Shown here: positions 1-3,962 of the stretch, piece after piece | How the letters are laid out: every line of letters starts with the position of its first letter | How positions within the stretch are numbered: position 1 is the stretch's first letter | Source: Deltaproteobacteria bacterium | GTDB lineage: Bacteria; Desulfobacterota; UBA8473 | NCBI GenBank assembly: GCA_030623035.1 | Contig: JAUXFK010000089.1 | Coordinates: 1 to 10,587 of the forward strand | Direction: 5' to 3' | Length of the DNA: 10,587 nucleotides | Notes under the pieces: model-generated | Database searches by the model: none | Told to the model about the DNA's origin: nothing | Seen by the model: the letters and a program-made list of their open reading frames with translations, nothing else | Program-made: the position numbers and the translations under genes

Positions 1-21
1 CCAGCTTTAAGGAGGTACCCC

Positions 22-78
22 ATGTCAGGTGCAAGGGGACGTTGTTCAAAAACAACAGTTGCCATTAGTAGGAACTGA
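22..78 (+). other. Short ORF with a strong ribosome binding site, possibly an interrupted gene start
   Basis: AAGGAGG at 9-15 lies seven bases before ATG at 22, a textbook translation start. The reading frame closes after 18 codons at TGA 76-78. The transposon-like motif GGGGACGTT begins at 35, only 13 bases into the frame. I infer that a gene start, or a leader, was cut by insertion of the element that follows. It could equally be chance. No function is assigned. Confidence 0.2.
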
Positions 79-166
79 GCGGGTATAGGGGACCGTGAAT
101 AATTAAATAACTTGATATATGAGGGGGCGGGTCGTGCATAATGGGGACGTTGTTTAAAAAAAGCAG
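31..166. repeat. Two copies of a GGGGACGTTGTT motif, the first with a hairpin
   Basis: GGGGACGTTGTT occurs at 35-46 and 143-154, each followed by an A-rich tract. In the first copy GTTGTT (41-46) pairs with AACAAC (51-56) around a CAAA loop. A third GGGGACGTT is at 9554-9562, beside another transposase-like relic. AAGGGGAC (33-40) is also matched by the inverted GTCCCCTT at 423-430, so 31-432 may mark the span of an old mobile element that carried the transposase fragment at 205-402. Confidence 0.45.
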
Positions 167-471
167 TTGATATTTGGAGGCATTGTGTTAAAAAGGTAGC
201 ATAATGCCTCGAAAAGCATGAGATTAAGGAGATTGAACTTCAGAAAGGTAGAAAAAGGCGAGAGGTGACGAAAGTGAGAAGGGAAATTGCATATTATTTG
301 AGCAGAGAAATAGGGATGACCATGGCGGAGATAGCACGAAATCTAGGAGTAGGGACGTCAGCGGTTGCAATGGCATTGAAACAAAAGGGGGCTGAAGAAT
401 AATATTGATTTTGTTGAACCCTGTCCCCTTACTAATCCTAGATCGTGTCCATCCAGCGAGGGGGCGGGTCG
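121..471. repeat. 14-bp direct repeat flanking the transposase relic
   Basis: GAGGGGGCGGGTCG is present exactly at 121-134 and again at 458-471, on either side of the transposase remnant. The two copies are 337 bases apart in the same orientation. They could be subterminal repeats of the element or a duplicated flank. The spacing is too long for a simple target-site duplication immediately abutting the element. Confidence 0.45.
205..402 (+). pseudogene. C-terminal fragment of a Y1 (REP-associated tyrosine) transposase
   Basis: An open frame runs from just after the stop at 202-204 to TAA 400-402 and gives about 65 residues. Its last 45 residues (RREIAYYLSREIGMTMAEIA followed by RNLGVGTSAV) form a helix-turn-helix of the kind found at the C-terminus of RAYT/IS200-like transposases of Desulfobacterota and relatives. 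The preceding basic KGRKRREV segment also fits. The catalytic HUH histidines and the tyrosine are absent, and upstream sequence is full of stops, so this is a decayed remnant. GTG at 265 or 274 could in principle start a small DNA-binding protein, but no ribosome binding site supports that well. Assignment is from family resemblance read by eye. Confidence 0.6.
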
Positions 472-635
472 GACCAATCTAACAAACTGAAATCAAGGAC
501 TTTATCTCTCAAAGCTGGCCTTAAAATGCCCTAAGACATGTCTTTTTAGCCATAAAATAATGCATTAAAGAACAACGGTCCAAAAAAAACATTCTGCGGA
601 CAAGCTGCAGATGTTTACGTACAAAGGAAAATAAA
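403..635. other. Intergenic stretch with inverted GTCCCC motif and a 12-bp palindrome
   Basis: No gene is seen here. It holds GTCCCCTT (423-430), the second direct repeat copy (458-471), and AAGACATGTCTT (533-544), a perfect 12-bp palindrome followed by a T run. The palindrome has no loop, so it is a possible protein site rather than a good terminator. AAGGA near 625 serves as the ribosome binding site for the PIN gene at 636. Confidence 0.35.
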
Positions 636-1124
636 ATGCCACCAACAGTTTATCTTGAGACAACAATACCGAGCTATTTGACGGCATGGAAATCAAAAGA
701 TATAATAATTGCAGGAAAGCAGGAAGTAACCCGGATTTGGTGGAATGAAAGAAGGGATAATTTTTCACTTTATGTTTCACCATACGTTTTAGATGAAATG
801 AGTCATGGAGATCCTGAAGCGGCTCAAAAGCGAATGGAGATAATTCAAAATATGCCTGTGTTGGCAGTTGACGAGGAGGTTGCGAGTCTTGCGGAAATAA
901 TTATTAAAGACACTATCATCCCCGAAAAAGCCTCCACAGACGCATTGCATATCGCGGTGGCTACTCGACATGGAATAGATTTTTTACTTACTTGGAATTG
1001 TACACACATTGCCAACGCCGAGCTTATGCGCATGGTTGAAAGAGTTATGGAAAATCATGGATTTGAAATACCGGTAATATGTACGCCGGATGAATTAATG
1101 GGAGGTGTTGAGAATGATAAATGA
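636..1124 (+). CDS. PIN-domain protein, VapC-like toxin family
   Basis: The 162-residue product is a PIN-fold protein, a Mg-dependent RNase family common as toxins. It opens with VYLETTIPSYL, where Glu8 takes the first acidic position, as usual in this subgroup. Glu54 lies in VLDEMSHGD and Asp102 in the STDALHIAVAT motif, followed by LLTWNCTHIANAE, a typical C-terminal PIN signature in which Asn replaces the last Asp. The acidic set looks intact. The ATG at 636 has AAGGA upstream. The gene overlaps the next by 11 bases, with toxin-like gene first and partner second, the reverse of classical vapBC order. I infer a type II toxin-antitoxin role from family and context; the cellular RNA target is unknown. 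Confidence 0.75.
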   Translation: MPPTVYLETTIPSYLTAWKSKDIIIAGKQEVTRIWWNERRDNFSLYVSPYVLDEMSHGDPEAAQKRMEIIQNMPVLAVDEEVASLAEIIIKDTIIPEKASTDALHIAVATRHGIDFLLTWNCTHIANAELMRMVERVMENHGFEIPVICTPDELMGGVENDK

Positions 1125-1311
1125 TCCAATAGTGACAGAAGTAAGAAAGGTGCGACAAGAAATATTTAATACATATGGCTCACTTCGTGCTTATCATAAG
1201 GCAATTATAGAAAAGCAGAAAGAATACCAAAACCACCTAATTACCCTTTCTGCCAAACGAATCGACCCGAAAAAAAGCTTGCACCGGAGCGTAAAAAGCC
1301 GTGCCCGGTGA
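1114..1311 (+). CDS. Small partner protein of the upstream PIN protein (putative antitoxin)
   Basis: The product is about 65 residues, beginning MINDPIVTEVRKVRQEIFNT, which matches the small proteins (consensus like DPIVEEVRRxR) that regularly sit beside this PIN subgroup. I place the start at ATG 1114 because GGAGG at 1101-1105 is eight bases upstream. A GTG at 1105 in the same frame overlaps that ribosome binding site and is unlikely. The gene starts inside the last codons of the PIN gene, so translation is probably coupled. The first half is predicted helical and charged. The C-terminal tail is basic (KKSLHRSVKSRAR) and may be extended relative to relatives. Antitoxin function is inferred from position and family, not from a DNA-binding motif. 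Confidence 0.6.
   Translation: MINDPIVTEVRKVRQEIFNTYGSLRAYHKAIIEKQKEYQNHLITLSAKRIDPKKSLHRSVKSRAR
1282..1310 (+). repeat. Hairpin across the 3' end of the putative antitoxin gene
   Basis: CACCGG (1282-1287) pairs with CCGGTG (1305-1310) around a 17-base loop rich in A. There is no T run after it, so it is a weak candidate terminator or mRNA 3' stabiliser. Confidence 0.25.
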
Positions 1312-1359
1312 TGCTTGCCGGTTCGACGGAAAAATCCTATTAACACATGCCTGCCAAAG

Positions 1360-1380
1360 TAATACTATTTATTAGTATTA
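1360..1380. promoter_or_regulatory. 21-bp perfect palindrome, probable operator of the AbrB/VapC pair
   Basis: TAATACTA (1360-1367) and TAGTATTA (1373-1380) are perfect 8-bp inverted arms around TTTAT. The site ends 21 bases before the ATG of the AbrB-type antitoxin at 1402 and just before its ribosome binding site (GGAGG 1390-1394). Type II antitoxins usually repress their own promoter by binding such a palindrome. One half-site-like copy, TAGTATTA, recurs at 2771-2778 upstream of another pair. Confidence 0.55.
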
Positions 1381-1401
1381 CATCATACTGGAGGTATAAT
1401 C

Positions 1402-1630
1402 ATGCGAGTCACAACAAAAGGACAAGTAACAATTCCTCAACACATTCGTGACAAATTTGGGATAACCCCTGCCGTTGAGATTGATTTTATTGGAGAAAAA
1501 GACCGTGTCTATTTAGTGGAACAAAAGGGGGGGGAGTGTCATACCCCTAACATTTCGGAAATTGAGGGGAATAGCAACTGTCAAGATGACAACTGATGAA
1601 ATCATGGCCCTAACAAGAGGAGACAAATGA
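1402..1630 (+). pseudogene. AbrB/MazE-type antitoxin (VapB-like), frameshifted at a run of eight G
   Basis: The reading frame from ATG 1402 starts MRVTTKGQVTIPQHIRDKFG, a clear SpoVT/AbrB swapped-hairpin DNA-binding domain. As written it ends early at TGA 1594-1596 after 64 residues, and the part after about residue 43 looks unlike the family. In the next frame, downstream of G8 (1527-1534), the sequence reads LRGIATVKMTTDEIMALTRG, the conserved toxin-binding tail of these antitoxins, ending at TGA 1628-1630. That TGA overlaps the toxin start as ATGA. Removing one G (seven instead of eight) fuses both parts into a normal protein of about 75 residues. The N-terminal DNA-binding domain may still be made. 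It could be a true mutation, phase variation, programmed slippage or a sequencing error. Ribosome binding site GGAGG is at 1390-1394. Confidence 0.75.
1527..1534 (+). other. Eight-G homopolymer, apparent frameshift site in the antitoxin
   Basis: The tract AAAAGGGGGGGGAG joins the family-like N-terminal half in one frame to the family-like C-terminal half in the +1 frame. A seven-G tract restores the whole antitoxin. Homopolymers of this length are prone to slippage in replication, transcription and sequencing. Confidence 0.7.
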
Positions 1631-2043
1631 AGGGCGTTCTGGTTGATTCGAATATTATTCTTGACGTTTTCCTAAATGACCCTAACAGGGCTGATTGGTC
1701 TGAGTCCATATTGGAAGAATATGTCTACAATACAATATTGTATATTAATTCAATGGTTTATTCCGAAATCTCCATTGGTTTCGAACGAATAGAGGATTTG
1801 GAATCTGCTATTTCAAAAGCCGGATTTCAGATGTTGGAAATTCCCAAAGAGGCACTTTTTTTGGCTGGAAAAGCGTATCTTCGACACAAAAAAGGAAAAG
1901 GAGTAAAAAGAACTCCTCTGCCAGGTTTTTATATAGGTGCACAAGCCGCTGTACTGAGTTTAGACCTAATAACACGTGATGTGTCTAAATATCAAACATA
2001 TTTTCCAACTGTCAGATTGATAAGCCCTGAGACATCAAGATAA
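1627..2043 (+). CDS. vapC: VapC-type PIN-domain toxin, one catalytic Asp replaced by Gly
   Basis: The 138-residue protein is a VapC-like PIN RNase. It begins MKGVLVDSNIILDVF with the first acidic residue Asp7, then Glu47 (VYSEISIGFE) and Asp118 (LITRDVSKYQTYFPTV, the family's C-terminal signature). The third acidic position normally lies in PLPDFFIGAHA; here it reads PLPGFYIGAQA, with Gly100 in place of Asp, a GAT/GAC to GGT type change. This residue helps hold the metal, so activity may be reduced or lost. Its ATG overlaps the stop of the repaired antitoxin frame as ATGA, and AGGAG at 1617-1621 allows independent initiation. Damage in both antitoxin and toxin suggests a decaying module in which a disarmed toxin made loss of the antitoxin tolerable. 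Confidence 0.8.
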   Translation: MKGVLVDSNIILDVFLNDPNRADWSESILEEYVYNTILYINSMVYSEISIGFERIEDLESAISKAGFQMLEIPKEALFLAGKAYLRHKKGKGVKRTPLPGFYIGAQAAVLSLDLITRDVSKYQTYFPTVRLISPETSR

Positions 2044-2051
2044 ATCCGCAT

Positions 2052-2118
2052 CGAACATGCCCTTGGACACTGACCGGCTTTTCGCTGCGCTCACGCCAAC
2101 ACGGTAAGGGCACGTTCG
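2052..2118. repeat. Long imperfect palindrome, attC-like in shape
   Basis: CGAACATGCCCTT (2052-2064) pairs with AAGGGCACGTTCG (2106-2118), 12 of 13 positions complementary, around a 41-base centre that is itself GC-rich and self-complementary in parts (TTCGCTGCGCTCAC). The outer AAC...GTT, the single mismatched base and the total length of about 67 bases recall integron attC recombination sites. The outer heptamer is GTTCGGC rather than the consensus GTTRRRY, so the assignment is doubtful. It follows the stop of vapC by only a few bases and may instead act as a transcription terminator or MITE. Confidence 0.4.
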
Positions 2119-2152
2119 GCTTTAACTAAAAAACAGGAAGGATTTTTTTATC

Positions 2153-2401
2153 ATGCCTATTATATCAAGATTCTATGGAATTCTCATTAAAATGTATTTT
2201 AGAGAACATGGCGTACCACATTTCCATGCCCTTTATGGCGAATACAACGGAGTTTTTGAAATTAAATCGCTTAAAATGATTGAGGGCGATTTGCCGAACA
2301 GAGCTCAGGACATGGTAAAAGAATGGGCCAAAATGTACCAAGACGATTTGTTGGAATTGTGGGAAAACCAGAAATTTAGAAAATTACCTGGATTAGAATA
2401 A
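2153..2401 (+). CDS. DUF4160 family protein
   Basis: The 82-residue product (MPIISRFYGILIKMYFREHG, then VPHFHALYGEYNGVFEIKSL) is a recognisable DUF4160 member. The IxMYFxEHxxPHFHAxYGEY core and the C-terminal RAQDMVKEWAKMYQDDLLELW helix are both present, at normal length for the family. AGGAAGG lies about 13 bases upstream of ATG, with a T-rich spacer. The stop TAA shares its last A with the next ATG. DUF4160 genes very often sit directly before a DUF2442 gene, as here, and the pair is regarded as toxin-antitoxin-like. The biochemical function is not established, and I do not assign one. The conserved His residues (HFHA) are intact. Confidence 0.85.
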   Translation: MPIISRFYGILIKMYFREHGVPHFHALYGEYNGVFEIKSLKMIEGDLPNRAQDMVKEWAKMYQDDLLELWENQKFRKLPGLE

Positions 2402-2685
2402 TGGAGTATATCATGGAAAGTTATCCAAAAATAAAACAGGTTGAACCAATAGCAAGGAAAAAGCTTCTTGTCACGTTTAGTAATAATATAAAAAAAATTT
2501 ATGATTGTACTTCATTGCTTAAAGAGGAAGTTTTCAAACCTCTTTTAGACAATGCACTATTTAAATCTGTGAAAGCCGACAAGTATGGCTATGGTGTTAT
2601 TTGGTCAGATGAGATTGATTTAAGTGAATCTGAGCTCTGGATAAACGGCTTGCCAGCCGAACAAAATGATGGAACAGATGCCTAA
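2401..2685 (+). CDS. DUF2442 family protein
   Basis: The 94-residue product carries the DUF2442 pattern: YPKIKQVEPIARKKLLVTFS, then IYDCTSLLKEEVFKPL, then YGVIWSDEIDLSESELW. The ATG at 2401 overlaps the DUF4160 stop. A second in-frame ATG at 2413 has GGAG six bases upstream (2403-2406) and may be the real start, giving 90 residues. Coupled translation from either is likely. DUF2442 proteins are small, mostly beta, and usually partner DUF4160; some are annotated as antitoxin-like, without a proven mechanism. The C-terminal tail (AEQNDGTDA) is polar and probably disordered. No promoter is needed between the two genes. Confidence 0.85.
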   Translation: MEYIMESYPKIKQVEPIARKKLLVTFSNNIKKIYDCTSLLKEEVFKPLLDNALFKSVKADKYGYGVIWSDEIDLSESELWINGLPAEQNDGTDA

Positions 2686-2820
2686 AGCTGTGGCATTTTG
2701 AAATTATCATTTTTAATAGTGTTTTTTAATATTTCAGACTTTTGTGTTATTATCCGGCAATGCTTATCATTAGTATTATACCCTTAAATAGGAAGTTATA
2801 AATTAGAGAATATTTAAAAA
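2686..2820. promoter_or_regulatory. AT-rich intergenic region, likely promoter of the nucleotidyltransferase pair
   Basis: The 135 bases are very AT-rich and have no long open frame. They include TAGTATTATA (2771-2780), which could serve as a -10-like element and also matches one half of the palindrome at 1360-1380. No hairpin terminator after the DUF2442 gene was seen. The following ATG at 2821 has no good Shine-Dalgarno sequence. Confidence 0.3.
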
Positions 2821-3069
2821 ATGGAAGATTCTAAAAGAAAAGAAATTGAAAAATGGATAGAGACTTGGGAGAAAGCTGAATCTGCTTTAGATAAAGTCAA
2901 ATTAAACGAATTAAGAGCAGATGATTATTATAGTCAAAATCAGATGTTTATTAATGAGATGTTACAATATGCATTTGAACATCATGAGCCCCGTTTAAGT
3001 AGTGGCTTAGTTGAACAACAGAGGCTTTTTATGAAACTAAAAAAACAGATGAACTCAATACATGACTGA
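2821..3069 (+). CDS. Small helical protein paired with a nucleotidyltransferase
   Basis: The 82-residue product is charged and almost wholly predicted helical (MEDSKRKEIEKWIETWEKAE onwards), with no membrane segment or signal peptide. I do not recognise a named domain. It overlaps the downstream nucleotidyltransferase gene by eight bases, so the two are almost certainly co-translated. Small helical proteins in this position, ahead of MNT/AbiEii-like nucleotidyltransferases, are commonly HEPN-like or antitoxin-like partners. No HEPN RxxxxH motif is visible here, so it should not be called HEPN. The start is not supported by a clear ribosome binding site; the sequence before it is AAT-rich. It is markedly AT-rich, like its partner. 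Confidence 0.55.
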   Translation: MEDSKRKEIEKWIETWEKAESALDKVKLNELRADDYYSQNQMFINEMLQYAFEHHEPRLSSGLVEQQRLFMKLKKQMNSIHD

Positions 3070-3652
3070 TAGCAAAAGAATAGAACCCTTAAATTCACTA
3101 TTTAAAGCAGGATTAGAATTTCAAGAAACCTTAGAAAGAAGGAATTGGCCATTTTGCTTTATAGGGGGATTAGCAGTACTTCGCTGGGGTGAAATACGAA
3201 TGACTCAAGATATTGATCTTTGTTTATTATGTGGATTTGGTAATGAAGAGAAGTATGTAAAAACTCTATTGCAAAAATTTAAATCTCGAATTACTAATGC
3301 AGAAGATTTTGCATTTACGAATAGAGTCCTTTTATTGTATGCTTCAAATGGAGTTTCAATAGACATTTCTCTTTCAGGGCTATCATTTGAAGAACAAATG
3401 ATCAAACGTGCGACAGCATTTTCTTTCCATGCAGATTGTACATTGATAACCTGTTCAGCAGAAGATCTTATTATTTTAAAATCATTTGCCAATCGAACAA
3501 AAGATTGGATGGATGTTGAAGGAATAATCTTAAGACAAGGCGAACGTCTTGACACAGTCTATATTTTAGAACAATTAGCACCTCTTTGTGAAATAAAAGG
3601 AACGCCTGATATTGTGACTAAATTGCAAGATTTAATCAACAGGGCTTTTTAG
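3062..3652 (+). CDS. Nucleotidyltransferase-fold protein (AbiEii/MNT-like)
   Basis: The 196-residue protein has the DNA polymerase beta-type nucleotidyltransferase core: GG at residues 35-36 (FIGGLAVLRWG), then TQDID at 48-52 supplying the two metal-binding Asp, and a third Asp at 101 (GVSIDISLSG). The set is complete, so it may be active. A later segment (SAEDLIILKSFANRTKDWMD) is the typical AbiEii/DUF6036-style motif with a Lys and Asp thought to bind nucleotide. Members of this family act as toxins that add nucleotides to tRNA or as AMPylating antitoxins; which applies cannot be read here. It lies eight bases inside the preceding small gene and ends at TAG. Confidence 0.75.
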   Translation: MTDSKRIEPLNSLFKAGLEFQETLERRNWPFCFIGGLAVLRWGEIRMTQDIDLCLLCGFGNEEKYVKTLLQKFKSRITNAEDFAFTNRVLLLYASNGVSIDISLSGLSFEEQMIKRATAFSFHADCTLITCSAEDLIILKSFANRTKDWMDVEGIILRQGERLDTVYILEQLAPLCEIKGTPDIVTKLQDLINRAF

Positions 3653-3740
3653 TACAGGGAATAATTCGTGTTAATTTTAAAGAGCTATCGAGATTTTATG
3701 ATTTGAATCGTTGTAACAGTTTAGCTTTTTGAAAAGAGTC

Positions 3741-3860
3741 GCTTCGACGGCAATCAAATTTTAATCCGTGTAAAACTCGCATCTTTCCCCCCTGCTCTTT
3801 CTTAACGCTCACTAAGACGCTCAGACAGTACACGCATTAAAATTTGACCGTCGTCGAAGC
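3741..3860. repeat. 120-bp element with 32-bp imperfect inverted repeats
   Basis: The left arm is 3741-3772 and the right arm 3829-3860; 28 of 32 positions are complementary by eye. The arms begin GCTTCGACG and include TCAAATTTTAAT. The 56-base centre holds ACGCTCA twice (from the CTTAACGCTCAC part). This is the main content of the 310-base gap between the nucleotidyltransferase and the glycyl radical enzyme. It could be a MITE, a large transcription-stopping hairpin or a recombination site. No integron core heptamer is seen at its edges. Confidence 0.65.
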
Positions 3861-3890
3861 TTGCTGATAGCTTTCTATTTCATAGCGTTA

Positions 3891-3908
3891 AAATGATACG
3901 AATCATTT
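3891..3908. promoter_or_regulatory. 18-bp palindrome upstream of the glycyl radical enzyme, possible operator
   Basis: AAATGAT (3891-3897) and ATCATTT (3902-3908) are perfect inverted arms around ACGA. The site lies about 55 bases before the ATG at 3963, where a regulator of the operon could bind. No convincing -35/-10 pair or sigma54 -24/-12 pair was found next to it. Confidence 0.35.
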
Positions 3909-3962
3909 ATAACAGATACACCCTTGCAAGTTGATAGGCAAACTTAAAAAGGAGGTATGGTT

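Noticed and set aside
3205..3555. Minus-strand open frame of 116 codons within the first nucleotidyltransferase
   Set aside because: It lies wholly opposite a recognisable gene and shows no family features.
3741..3860. Integron attC site
   Set aside because: The arms are long and nearly perfect, and no AAC/GTTRRRY-type core lies at the edges; a MITE or hairpin fits better.
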